NCBI GenBank assembly: GCA_964473155.1
Contig: CAYYNT010000006.1
Span: 46,093 to 110,092, forward strand
Direction of reading: 5' to 3'
Length of the DNA stretch: 64,000 nt
Source: JAJFUG01 sp964473155
Lineage (GTDB): Bacteria > Gemmatimonadota > Glassbacteria > GWA2-58-10
Shown: positions 8,450 to 16,219 of the stretch, piece after piece
Numbering within the stretch: position 1 is the first letter of the stretch
Layout: each line of letters begins with the position of its first letter
Made by a program: the position numbers and the translations under genes
The notes under the pieces: model-generated
Databases searched by the model: none
Seen by the model: only the letters and a program-made list of their open reading frames with translations
What the model was told of the DNA's origin: nothing

Positions 8450-8617
8450 CCACGAAGGACACTAAGGAGCACTAAGGGGGAAAAAGTATTTATATGCTCC
8501 TTCGTGTCTTTGGCGGATACCGTTATTCTTTCGTGCATTTTCGCCAGGCAAGCTGAATGATTCGTCGATTGTAAAAGTAGTTTCAACTTTGTGTCCCTGC
8601 GTATTCTTAGTGGATAA
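8450..8617. repeat. Degenerate CAC[GT]AAGG repeat array with inverted copies
   Basis: Three tandem copies of CAC[GT]AAGG begin at 8451, 8460 and 8470. Inverted relatives follow: CCTTCGTG at 8499-8506, TTTCGTGC near 8528, TTTGTGTCC near 8589 and TTCTTAGTGG near 8608. The block fills the gap between xdhC and mocA. Similar decayed 'cacgaagg' blocks occur between genes in many environmental genomes; origin is unknown. It can fold back on itself, but I see no transposase or clear ends. Confidence 0.5.
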
Positions 8618-8641
8618 AAGGTTTCTGTCTTTGGAGATATG

Positions 8642-9253
8642 ATGGCTGAACCGCCGAAAATCGCCGGGCTGATCCTGGCCGCGGGGAAATCCGAGCGCAT
8701 GGGCCGCCCCAAGGCTTTCCTGGAGCACAGTGGCGGCACGTTCCTCTCGGTGCTGTACGGCACGCTTAAAGCCTCGCCGCTGGACTTCGTTCGGGTGGTT
8801 TTCGGCCACCGGGCCGATGAATTCATCGCCCGTTCGGGGATTCCACCTGAGGAAGTGGTGATCAACCCGCGCCATGAGACCGGCATGCTCTCCTCGATTC
8901 AGGCCGGACTGTCCAGCCTGGAAAGACTGTCCCCCGATGCCGTGATGCTGTTCCCGGTGGACCAGCCCTCGGTGAGCGTCAAGCTGATCGAAAGGATGAT
9001 CCGGGCTTTTCGGGAAAGCGGCAAGGACGTGGTGCTTCCGGTGTATGACGGCCGCCGGGGCCATCCGGCGCTGTTCGGCCGGAGCGTGTTCTCCGAGCTG
9101 ATGAGCGCTCCGCCGGAAGTGGGGGCGCGCGCGGTGGTGCGCGCCGACCCGTCGCGCGTGCTGGAACTGGAGGCAGATGAGGAATCTGTGCTGCTGGATA
9201 TCGACACACCGGAGGATTATAAGGCATTCCGCGAGCGCGAAAGGCAGGGCTGA
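8642..9253 (+). CDS. mocA: MocA-like molybdenum cofactor nucleotidyltransferase
   Basis: This 203-residue protein has the MobA/MocA NTP-transferase fold. AGLILAAGKSERMGRPKAFL is the nucleotide-binding start, MLFPVDQPSVS holds the Asp that binds Mg-NTP, GRRGHPALFGRSVF follows, and the end LLDIDTPEDYKAF is conserved. MocA makes molybdopterin cytosine dinucleotide (MCD) and MobA the guanine form; the PVDQP and GHP motifs and the neighbouring XdhC favour MocA. MCD is the form used by xanthine-oxidase-family enzymes such as PaoABC. Two ATG codons occur (8639, 8642); GGAG at 8633-8636 is better spaced for the second. MoeA follows after 3 nt, so the two are co-translated. Confidence 0.87.
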   Translation: MAEPPKIAGLILAAGKSERMGRPKAFLEHSGGTFLSVLYGTLKASPLDFVRVVFGHRADEFIARSGIPPEEVVINPRHETGMLSSIQAGLSSLERLSPDAVMLFPVDQPSVSVKLIERMIRAFRESGKDVVLPVYDGRRGHPALFGRSVFSELMSAPPEVGARAVVRADPSRVLELEADEESVLLDIDTPEDYKAFRERERQG

Positions 9254-9256
9254 ACT

Positions 9257-10516
9257 GTGGAGCATGATTCCAGGGAAAGAGCGCTGATTACACCACGGGA
9301 GGCGCTGGAACTGGTGTTGAGCGCCACGGGGAAGGGTAAGCCGGAGCTGCTATCCCTGGAGGAATGCGGCGGGCTGGTCTGCGCGGAGGATACCCAGGCC
9401 GCAAGGGCCTATCCGTTTTTCAGTTTCAGCGCGGTGGACGGTTACGCGGTCCGCGTGGCGGATATTGCGGATGCCGCGGCGGATAATCCGGTCAGTCTGC
9501 CGGTGAGCGGCGAGGTGCGGGCGGCGGCGGGCGAGCTTTCTGTTCTGCCCCCCGGCTCCGCCATGCGCGTAATGACCGGGGCTATGCTGCCTCAGGGCGC
9601 CGAGGCCATGGTGATGCGCGAGGATACGCGGGAGGATAAATCGAGCGTGACTTTTTACTCTCCCGCGCGGCCCGGGCAGCATATCAACCGCGCGGGCGAG
9701 GAACTGACCGCAGGGACGCTGCTGGTCAAGGGAGGGAGTCTGCTGACACCGCCCGCGCTCGGCCTTCTCGCCACCCTGGGGTATGACCGTATCCCGGTTT
9801 ATCCACCGCCCGCTGTCACCGTGCTGACCACCGGGGATGAACTTGTCCCGCCCGGAGCAAAGCTTTCTCACGGACAGATTTATGACTCCATCGCCCCCAT
9901 GCTTTCCGCCGCCCTTCAAGCAGCAGGCGTTAAAAAGGTCGAAACCAGCCGCTGCCAGGATGATCCGGAGGCCCTGTACAGGGCATTCTCCGTCTGCCTG
10001 GGACGTTCCGATATCGTCCTGACCGTGGGCGGCGTTTCGATGGGGGATTACGACCATCTGGGAACGGTGTTCGAACGCGCGGGCGTGGAAAAAGTGTTCT
10101 GGAAAGTGTCGCAGAAACCGGGTAAGCCCCTGTATTTCGGCCGCTGCGGCGGGAAACTTGTGTTCGGCCTGCCCGGCAACCCGGCCGCGGCCCTGGTCTG
10201 TTTCAGCCTGTACGTGCTGAGTACGGTCCGCCGTTTCATGGGCCGGGCCGAATGCGCTCCGTGCTGGCTTCATGGAACTCTGGCCGAAGCAGTCGAGAAC
10301 CGGGAGGCGCGGGTGAATTACATGCGGGGCGATTATATACTGAATGACCGGGGAGAATACGAGCTTCGGCGCGCCGGGGGGCAGGTTTCCTACATGCTCG
10401 GCTCTTATGCCGTCTCACGCGCCCTTCTGGAGATACCCGCCGGGCCGGTCCGTCTGGAATGCGGAGCGCGGGTGCGTTTCCTGCCGCATTTCTGGGACGA
10501 ACCGTTAAGGTGTTGA
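9257..10516 (+). CDS. moeA: Molybdopterin molybdenumtransferase MoeA
   Basis: MoeA inserts molybdate into adenylylated molybdopterin. The 419 residues show the family's order: SFSAVDGYAVRV in the N-terminal lobe, VMTGAMLPQGAEAMVMRED, then the MoaB-like domain with VLTTGDELVPPG, DIVLTVGGVSMGDYD and VFGLPGNPAAALVCF, and a C-terminal beta domain. It starts with GTG only 3 nt after mocA, so translational coupling is likely. Length is standard. Together mocA and moeA provide the last steps of cofactor synthesis beside the enzyme that uses it; the pathway's earlier genes (moaABCDE) are not in the window. Confidence 0.95.
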   Translation: MEHDSRERALITPREALELVLSATGKGKPELLSLEECGGLVCAEDTQAARAYPFFSFSAVDGYAVRVADIADAAADNPVSLPVSGEVRAAAGELSVLPPGSAMRVMTGAMLPQGAEAMVMREDTREDKSSVTFYSPARPGQHINRAGEELTAGTLLVKGGSLLTPPALGLLATLGYDRIPVYPPPAVTVLTTGDELVPPGAKLSHGQIYDSIAPMLSAALQAAGVKKVETSRCQDDPEALYRAFSVCLGRSDIVLTVGGVSMGDYDHLGTVFERAGVEKVFWKVSQKPGKPLYFGRCGGKLVFGLPGNPAAALVCFSLYVLSTVRRFMGRAECAPCWLHGTLAEAVENREARVNYMRGDYILNDRGEYELRRAGGQVSYMLGSYAVSRALLEIPAGPVRLECGARVRFLPHFWDEPLRC

Positions 10517-10530
10517 ATCGAAGACTGGAC

Positions 10531-10559
10531 TTGCCACCAGCGTCAATAATCGCGATAAT
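10531..10559 (+). promoter_or_regulatory. Sigma70-type promoter for aldo/keto reductase pair
   Basis: TTGCCA (10531-10536), a 17-bp spacer, and GATAAT (10554-10559); each box matches 5 of 6. It lies 59 nt before the first aldo/keto reductase start and just after moeA ends. Confidence 0.6.
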
Positions 10560-10617
10560 TAAATCTGGAAAGAATAGTAAATTTCGGTGATAATTCACTC
10601 TGTCAGGGAGAGGATTC

Positions 10618-11589
10618 ATGAAGCGCAGCGATTTTTTCCGGGCCACGCTGGCCGCGTCCCTGGCCACAACCGCCGCCGGAGCGGCCAACGGAGGTGAGAA
10701 CATGTCGCAGGCAGCCGCGCCGGGACCCCTGCCGCGCCGTCCGCTGGGCCGCACCGGCGATAACCTTTCGGTGATCGGGTTCGGCGGCATAGTCGTGATG
10801 GACGAGACTCAGGAGCATGCGAACGAACTGGTGCGCGAGGCCTGGGACGCCGGGGTGAACTATTACGACGTCGCCCCGACCTATGGCGATGCCGAGCTGA
10901 AACTCGGCCCGGCCCTGGAACCCTACCGCAAGCAGGCTTTTCTGGCCTGCAAGACTGTCGAAAGGGACGCCGCGGGCAGTTTCAAGGAACTGGAGACCTC
11001 GCTCAAACGCCTGCGCACGGACTGGGTTGACCTGTACCAGTTACATGCGATCACGGATAAAGAGGATATCGAGAAGATTTTCGGTCCCGGCGGCGCGATG
11101 GAGACGTTCGTGAAAGCCCGCGAGCAGGGCAAGGTTCGTTTCCTCGGGTTCTCGGCGCACTCGGTGGAGGCGGCCCTGGCCGCCATGGACCGTTTCGAGT
11201 TCGACAGCGTCCTTTTCCCGCTCAATTTCGTCACCTGGTTCAAGGGGGATTTCGGCCCCCAGGTGGTGGAGAAAGCGCATTCCAAGGGCATGGGCATCCT
11301 GGCGCTCAAGGCTGGGGCGCGTGGCAAGGTGGCCGAGGGCGCTAAAAAACCGTTCGAAAAATGCTGGTACGAGCCGCTGACCGATCCTGCCGAGATAACA
11401 AAGAGCTTCCATTTTACGCTATCCCTGCCGGTTACAGCCTGCCTGCCTCCTGGAGAGGAAAAACTGTGGCGTATGGCCCTGGATGCCGGACGGCGGTTCA
11501 TGCCGGTGGCGCGCCAGGAACGTCAGGACCTGAAAACCGCCTCGGACGCGGTGGACCCTCTGTTCGCCTACCCGGCCTGGCAGAGTTGA
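10618..11589 (+). CDS. Aldo/keto reductase with export-type leader (first of tandem pair)
   Basis: This 323-residue NADPH-dependent oxidoreductase carries the catalytic tetrad of the AKR barrel: Asp in YYDVAPTYG, the Tyr of that same motif, Lys in LACKTVERD, and His in LYQLHAIT. The first 30 residues (KRSDFFRATLAASLATTAAG) look like a Tat leader with a Lys-Arg instead of Arg-Arg pair, as in many FCB and planctomycete AKRs, so it may be exported. GGGAGAGG precedes the ATG. The C-terminus (SLPVTACLPPG) resembles the predicted-oxidoreductase AKR subgroup. The next gene is a close paralogue. Likely substrate is a carbonyl or sugar; unknown. Confidence 0.88.
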   Translation: MKRSDFFRATLAASLATTAAGAANGGENMSQAAAPGPLPRRPLGRTGDNLSVIGFGGIVVMDETQEHANELVREAWDAGVNYYDVAPTYGDAELKLGPALEPYRKQAFLACKTVERDAAGSFKELETSLKRLRTDWVDLYQLHAITDKEDIEKIFGPGGAMETFVKAREQGKVRFLGFSAHSVEAALAAMDRFEFDSVLFPLNFVTWFKGDFGPQVVEKAHSKGMGILALKAGARGKVAEGAKKPFEKCWYEPLTDPAEITKSFHFTLSLPVTACLPPGEEKLWRMALDAGRRFMPVARQERQDLKTASDAVDPLFAYPAWQS

Positions 11590-11651
11590 TTTTTTCGGAG
11601 ATCCAGGGCGGTTTGTCCGTCCTTTTGTTATGAACTTTCTGGAGGGCCTGG

Positions 11652-12620
11652 ATGAAAAGAAACGATTTCCTGCGCCTCGGCCTGGCCGCTGGAATTCTAC
11701 CGCGCCTGGCGTTCGCGCAGCAGGAAAAACCACTCACTTCGATACAGGGCCTGGGCCTTCTGCCGCGCCGTCCTCTGGGGCGCACGGGCGAGATGCTATC
11801 GGTGATCGGATTCGGCGGGATCGTGGTTCGCGACAGCAGCCAGGATGCCGCTGACAGGGTGGTACGCGAAGCCGTCGAGGCGGGAGTGAACTATTTCGAT
11901 GTCGCCCCGCGCTATGGAGATGCCGAACTGAAGCTGGGGCCGGCCCTGGAGCCGTTCCGCAAAAACGTGTTCCTTTCCTGCAAGACCTACGAGCGCGACG
12001 CGGCTGGGAGCCAGGCGCAGCTCGAGGAATCCCTTCGCCGCGCCCGCACAGACCATTTCGACCTTTACCAGATGCATTTCCTGAACACTAAAGAGGATAT
12101 CGACCGCGGTTTCGGTCCCGGCGGGGCGATTGAAACGCTGGCCAAGGCGAAAAAAGAGGGCAAGGCTCGTTTCCTCGGGTTCTCGGCCCATTCGGTCGAG
12201 GCGGCTCTGTCCGCGATGGACCTTTACGAGTTCGATACAGTGATGTTCCCGTTGACCTATGCCAGCTGGTACAAGGACAATTTCGGGCCGCAGGTGGTGG
12301 AAAAGGCGCTGGAAAAGAAAATGGGGATAATCGCGATAAAGGGCGGGGTGCACGGGCAGCGCAAGCGCGGTGAAAGAAGCGAGTTCCCCAAGGAATGGTA
12401 CAATGCGCTTAAGACAGAGGATGAGTTGAAAATGGGCTATTATTTTACGCTCTCACTGCCCGTAACCACGGCGATCCCGCCGGGCGAGGAGGAGCTTTTC
12501 CGTCGCGCGGTGCGGACTGCGCACTCTTTCATTCCACCCTCGGACAGGCAGAAAGAGCGCCTTCGCGAGCTGTCCCAGGGAGTTGAGACATTGTTCGAAT
12601 ATCCGCTCTGGAAGAGCTGA
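11652..12620 (+). CDS. Aldo/keto reductase, tandem paralogue
   Basis: This 322-residue protein aligns end to end with the preceding gene, sharing long identical stretches (RRPLGRTG, VIGFGGIVV, YGDAELKLGPALEP, RFLGFSAHSVEAAL), so the two arose by tandem duplication. The catalytic set is kept: FDVAPRYG, LSCKTYERD, LYQMHFL. Its leader (KRNDFLRLGLAAGILPRLAFAQ) also ends in an AFAQ cleavage-like site. A GGAGGG stands 6 nt before the ATG. The main divergence is in the 225-260 segment, near the substrate loop, where this copy is rich in Lys/Arg; the duplicates may therefore differ in substrate. It closes just before the MITE-like element. Confidence 0.88.
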   Translation: MKRNDFLRLGLAAGILPRLAFAQQEKPLTSIQGLGLLPRRPLGRTGEMLSVIGFGGIVVRDSSQDAADRVVREAVEAGVNYFDVAPRYGDAELKLGPALEPFRKNVFLSCKTYERDAAGSQAQLEESLRRARTDHFDLYQMHFLNTKEDIDRGFGPGGAIETLAKAKKEGKARFLGFSAHSVEAALSAMDLYEFDTVMFPLTYASWYKDNFGPQVVEKALEKKMGIIAIKGGVHGQRKRGERSEFPKEWYNALKTEDELKMGYYFTLSLPVTTAIPPGEEELFRRAVRTAHSFIPPSDRQKERLRELSQGVETLFEYPLWKS

Positions 12621-12639
12621 AAGACTGATAAAAATATTC

Positions 12640-12769
12640 GGGGCTGTCCCAAAAGTCTTAAACGCAGGGGCACGGCGCGCCGTGCCCCTACAGAACTGCT
12701 TTTATTTCAATTGGTTAGAGATTGCATCAATTTGCAAAGAGCAAAATCGGAGACTTTTGGGACAGCCCC
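12640..12769. mobile_element. MITE-like element with 19-bp perfect terminal inverted repeats
   Basis: Perfect 19-bp inverted termini (12640-12658 and 12751-12769, GGGGCTGTCCCAAAAGTCT and its complement) bound a 130-bp segment with no coding capacity. Inside, 12666-12689 is a perfect 24-bp palindrome centred on GGCGCGCC. GGGGCTGTCCCAAAAG termini resemble insertion-sequence ends, so this is probably a non-autonomous derivative. No clear target duplication is visible. The right end is followed by TTTTTT, so the folded RNA could also end transcription from the aldo/keto reductases. Confidence 0.75.
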
Positions 12770-12783
12770 TTTTTTACCCCGGT

Positions 12784-12812
12784 TTGCTCTCCGGCCCGGA
12801 GTCTGTTATAAT
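12784..12812 (+). promoter_or_regulatory. Extended -10 sigma70 promoter for thiol-redox cluster
   Basis: TTGCTC (12784-12789), 17 bp, TATAAT (12807-12812). The -10 is perfect and preceded by TG one base upstream (TGTTATAAT), an extended -10. It lies 15 bp beyond the MITE-like element and 48 nt before the next start codon. Confidence 0.68.
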
Positions 12813-12860
12813 GTGTATGTATTGTTTCGGGCGGGCTTGAGAACTGTTCAGGAGGGATGA

Positions 12861-13766
12861 TTGGCTAAAAGATATACCGTTGCAATGCTGTCATGTCTGC
12901 TGGCAGGATTGATCTTCGGAGCCTCGCGTCTTGCAGCGCAGGAGACACCACTGGTCAGGACACGCCTGGTGGCGGACCGTACGGCGATTACACCCGGACA
13001 TAAATTCCGTCTGGGGGTGCTGTTCGAGATTACCGGCGGGGCGCATATCTACTGGAAGAATCCGGGAGATGCCGGTCTGGCTCCGGAGGTGAAGTTCAGT
13101 CTGCCCGAGGGTTTCGTGAGCGGTCCATTTTTCTGGCCCATTCCGGAGCGGATGCTCGAACCGGGCGACCTGATAGTGAATGTCTATCACGACAGCGTTT
13201 TGCTGTATGCCTGGGTCCAACCCCCGGCTGAAATGTCAGACAAGGATGTAAAAATCGGGATGAGCGCCGGCTGGCTGGTCTGCCGCAAGGTCTGCATGCA
13301 GGAAAGCGGAGCCGACAGCCTTCTCCTGCCTGTCGGACAGGGCGGCCCCGGAGCGGATATCGCCCTGTTCAACCGTTTCGAGGCCCTTGTCCCGAGACCT
13401 GCGGAGCAGTACGGCGCGCTCAGTCTTGAGGCCTCGTGGGGAGAGCCCAACCCGGCCGCCGGGGACCGTCCGGGAGTGATCACTCTCCGGCGCACTGACC
13501 AGGGTCCGCCGCTCCTGGACAGGGTGCGGGAAGTGCTCTGGTTTGACTATCCCTCGGACAATGTGGTTTCCGGGGGACTGCATATCGACCGGGAGCATTC
13601 CAGCCCGGAATGTCTGGTGCTGCACCTTCATCTCGAACGCCTGGAATCCGGTCTGGCCTGGCCCGATTCCTGGGGCGGCGTGCTGCTGGCCCGCCTGGCC
13701 GAACCCGGGAAGGACAGCCTGGAATACAGGCTTGAAGTCAAGTTTAGTGACCCTGAGGTCCGCTGA
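12861..13766 (+). CDS. Secreted DsbD alpha-domain-like thiol protein
   Basis: The 301-residue product starts with a signal peptide (to about residue 26, LAAQ) and contains a domain like the N-terminal alpha domain of DsbD: LGVLFEITGGAHIYWKNPGDAG, then the immunoglobulin-like strands, and the redox pair C141/C145 in WLVCRKVCMQ. DsbD-alpha carries reducing equivalents from the membrane to periplasmic thiol proteins. Here the membrane and C-terminal thioredoxin domains are absent, so it must work with another reductant or act as a solo domain. The start is TTG with an AGGAGGG site just upstream. It leads a cluster of two more thioredoxin-fold genes. Confidence 0.82.
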   Translation: MAKRYTVAMLSCLLAGLIFGASRLAAQETPLVRTRLVADRTAITPGHKFRLGVLFEITGGAHIYWKNPGDAGLAPEVKFSLPEGFVSGPFFWPIPERMLEPGDLIVNVYHDSVLLYAWVQPPAEMSDKDVKIGMSAGWLVCRKVCMQESGADSLLLPVGQGGPGADIALFNRFEALVPRPAEQYGALSLEASWGEPNPAAGDRPGVITLRRTDQGPPLLDRVREVLWFDYPSDNVVSGGLHIDREHSSPECLVLHLHLERLESGLAWPDSWGGVLLARLAEPGKDSLEYRLEVKFSDPEVR

Positions 13767-13796
13767 CCGCAATTATCCAGCCTCCGGAGATAGAGG

Positions 13797-14126
13797 ATGG
13801 AAGTTGAGTTCCTGTTCTGCGCCGAGTGCCCCTCGCACGAGGCGGCCCTCGATCGTCTGAAAAAGGTGCTGTCTGAGGCCGGCTGGCGCGGGACGGTGCG
13901 GGTGACCCGGATAAGCAGCCTCGAACAGGCGCATGAGCGTAACTTCCCAGGCTCGCCGACCATACTGATAGACGGGGAGGATATTGACAGCGAGGGCCGT
14001 ACCGGTGAGACGCCGGGCCTGGGCTGCAGGATCTACCGTCTTGAGGATGGGCGTATCTCGCCGCTGCCCTCTAAGAGAATGATAAGGGCCGCCCTGGACC
14101 GGAAGATTGTCGACGAAGCTGAATAA
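13797..14126 (+). CDS. Small thioredoxin-fold protein
   Basis: This 109-residue cytoplasmic protein starts with VEFLFCAECPSHEAALDRL, where a CxxCPSH pair begins helix 1, and has FPGSPTILIDGEDID, the cis-Pro region with a GSPTI loop, as in small thioredoxin-like proteins. Members are often found near metal-resistance or redox genes, but no specific function is established. GGAG sits 7 nt before ATG. It is 30 nt from the DsbD-like gene and 59 nt from the next redoxin, so the three are probably one transcript. Confidence 0.72.
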   Translation: MEVEFLFCAECPSHEAALDRLKKVLSEAGWRGTVRVTRISSLEQAHERNFPGSPTILIDGEDIDSEGRTGETPGLGCRIYRLEDGRISPLPSKRMIRAALDRKIVDEAE

Positions 14127-14185
14127 AGAGTCTTACATTCGTTTGTCCGGTATCCAAGTTGGGGGCGCCGGAAAAGGAGGATTAT

Positions 14186-14719
14186 ATGCCCAAGCTCAAG
14201 AGCGGCGACTCGATTGTCGCTTTCGACCTGCCGGGGGTGGACGGCAGGCGTTACAGCCTGGATTCTTTCAAGGAGAGCAAGGCCCTGGCCGTGGTGTTCA
14301 GTTGCGTCCACTGCCCGTACGTACTGGCCTGGGAGGACCGTCTTATCGCCCTGAGCGCCGAATACTCCGGCCGGGGCGTCTCTTTCGTGCTGATCAACGC
14401 CAATGACGCACTGAAATACCCGGCTGACAGCTTCGAGAACATGAAAACGCACGCTGCCGAAAAAAAGTACGCCTTCCCGTTCCTTCAGGATGAAACGCAG
14501 GCCGTGGCCCGCGCCTATGGGGCGGAGCGCACGCCCGAGGTGTTCCTGTTCGACCGGGCGCGGCGGCTGGTTTACACCGGGGCGGTAGATGACAACTATG
14601 ATAACCCGTCCGCGGTGACGAAGCCTTATCTGAAAGAGGCGCTGGATGCGGTGCTTGACGGGAGCGCTGTGAAAACTCCGGCCACCCCGCCGGTGGGCTG
14701 CACGATAAAATGGAAATGA
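14186..14719 (+). CDS. Thioredoxin/redoxin-family protein
   Basis: The 177-residue protein is an AhpC-TSA/redoxin-type thioredoxin. The active motif is CVHCPY (C40 and C43) in VVFSCVHCPYVLAWE; the rest of the fold follows (AFPFLQDETQAVARAYGAE and the TPEVFLFD cis-Pro strand). The CxHCPY set is typical of a subfamily of cytoplasmic thioredoxin-like proteins of uncertain partner. A strong AAGGAGG is 6 nt before ATG. An in-frame ATG lies upstream at 14159 but lacks a ribosome site and homology. It ends the cluster before a terminator. Confidence 0.85.
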   Translation: MPKLKSGDSIVAFDLPGVDGRRYSLDSFKESKALAVVFSCVHCPYVLAWEDRLIALSAEYSGRGVSFVLINANDALKYPADSFENMKTHAAEKKYAFPFLQDETQAVARAYGAERTPEVFLFDRARRLVYTGAVDDNYDNPSAVTKPYLKEALDAVLDGSAVKTPATPPVGCTIKWK

Positions 14720-14762
14720 CAGCGCGGCTGTCGAGTTAAGCCGCTGAAATGCCGTAAACAGC

Positions 14763-14796
14763 AAGGGGCGCGAATTGCCGCGCCCCTTCTTGTTTA
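14763..14796 (+). terminator. Intrinsic terminator of thiol-redox cluster
   Basis: Stem AAGGGGCGCG/CGCGCCCCTT (14763-14772 with 14779-14788), 6-nt loop, then CTTGTTTA. It closes the plus-strand cluster before the convergent oxidase gene. Confidence 0.85.
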
Positions 14797-14850
14797 TGTT
14801 GCTGTTTGGATTATGCGACTGTCTGCGCTTAACACGGACTTGATCTGATG

Positions 14851-15972
14851 TCAGAGGAAGCGCGTCGGAGTGAAAGGCGAGCGGCTGATCCGCCTGTCCG
14901 CCAGTATCTCGCCCGCGGCCAGCGCCCCGACTGCCGCGCTGGTTGTAACCCCGTGGCCTCCCAGCCCGGCCACCCAGAAAAACCCCTCCAGCGACGGGTC
15001 CCAGCCGATCACGAAATGACGGTCCGGGGAGAATGTCCGCAGTCCGGCCCAGCTCCGGGCCACCGGCGTTTCGAGCAGCAAAGGGAATGCACGGCCCAGT
15101 TTTTCCGCCAGAAGGTCATGCGCGGCCGGGTCGACGGCAGGCAGACCAGGCTCGGATTCGGTTTCATCGCACGGGCAGAGAAGCAGGCCCCGGCTTTCAG
15201 GACGGAAATACACCTCTTGGCTCACGTCCCAGACGAAAGGCCATTCCGGAGAGGCCCAATTCAGAGCGCCGCTGAAAAAGAGGTGACGGCGCAGGGGGCG
15301 GAATTCTATATCCAGCGCCCTGGCCATGGCCCCCACCTTACCCGCCCAGGGACCGGCCGCATTAACGACTGTCTCCGCCTCTATCTCTCCCTTTGAAGTG
15401 GACACAGACACGACCCGCTCACCGCGCCTGGTGATCTCGATGACAGCGCAGTCGGTGAGCATGCGCACTCCCAGGGCGCGCGCCTGGCGGAAAAATCCAT
15501 TCAAAAGCTGCTGGGCGTCTGTAACACCATCGGAGGGGCACCAGACCGCGCCCTCGAAATCGCCCCCGCGGGTGACCGGAACCAGTTGCTCCACCTGAGC
15601 ACTGCCCCATATCTCAGTCTCCGCCCCTGACTCGGCGGTCCAGCGGCCTTCTTCCTTCAGCTTTTCCCATCTGGCCCCCCTGGCGGTGAGAAGGGAGCCA
15701 TGCACGCTGAAAGGCGGCGGATCTTCCCAGCCTGCGGCAGTGTTCCGCAGGAAATCCGCCCCCCCGCGGGCCAGAGGCAGGATATCGCGCTCAGATACGA
15801 CCTGGCGGATCATCGCCGCGTTGCGGCCGGAAGAGTGCAGGCCGGGCACGCTCTCTTTTTCCAGTACGATCACATCTTTTTCACCGCGTGCAGCCAGGTT
15901 CCAGGCGGTGGACATTCCGGCCAGCCCGGCCCCGATGACCGCTATACGCGCGGATTTGATTCTGTCTGTCAT
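14851..15972 (-). CDS. FAD-dependent amine/amino-acid oxidoreductase (DAO family)
   Basis: A 373-residue cytoplasmic flavoprotein of the glycine/D-amino-acid oxidase fold. IAVIGAGLAGMSTAWNLAARG binds ADP and VLEKES holds the ribose-binding Glu. SSGRNAAMIRQ follows the second FAD contact, TVVNAAGPWAGKVG is the family middle motif, and ARSWAGLRTFSPDRHFVIG and GHGVTTSAAVG near the end complete the FAD site. Members oxidise secondary or primary amines of amino acids or sarcosine-like substrates; the substrate is not readable. The gene stands alone between convergent and divergent neighbours. The call is solid at family level. Confidence 0.88.
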   Translation of the reverse strand: MTDRIKSARIAVIGAGLAGMSTAWNLAARGEKDVIVLEKESVPGLHSSGRNAAMIRQVVSERDILPLARGGADFLRNTAAGWEDPPPFSVHGSLLTARGARWEKLKEEGRWTAESGAETEIWGSAQVEQLVPVTRGGDFEGAVWCPSDGVTDAQQLLNGFFRQARALGVRMLTDCAVIEITRRGERVVSVSTSKGEIEAETVVNAAGPWAGKVGAMARALDIEFRPLRRHLFFSGALNWASPEWPFVWDVSQEVYFRPESRGLLLCPCDETESEPGLPAVDPAAHDLLAEKLGRAFPLLLETPVARSWAGLRTFSPDRHFVIGWDPSLEGFFWVAGLGGHGVTTSAAVGALAAGEILADRRISRSPFTPTRFL

Positions 15973-16090
15973 CCATCCTGTCCGTTCAAAGTTAAACTCT
16001 CATTCAATGCGGATAATTCAGAAACAGAAGCTAAGAGAATCGCGGTTCCGAGTCAATGCCGCAGGTGTCCGGCCGACCCGCGAGGCCCAC

Positions 16091-16119
16091 TTGACAGGCC
16101 GGGCCGCAGCCCTTAGCTT
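16091..16119 (+). promoter_or_regulatory. Possible promoter for PfkB-HAD gene
   Basis: TTGACA (16091-16096), 17 bp, TAGCTT (16114-16119). The -35 is perfect but the -10 has only 3 of 6 matches, so this is weak. Confidence 0.35.
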
Positions 16120-16219
16120 TCGGGCGGTGACCGGCGGATTTTGAGTCAAAACCGGAGAATGATCCGATTATAAACCGGTCACTCATGGATGGAGACAAAT
16201 ACGAACTATTGGAGGAAGT

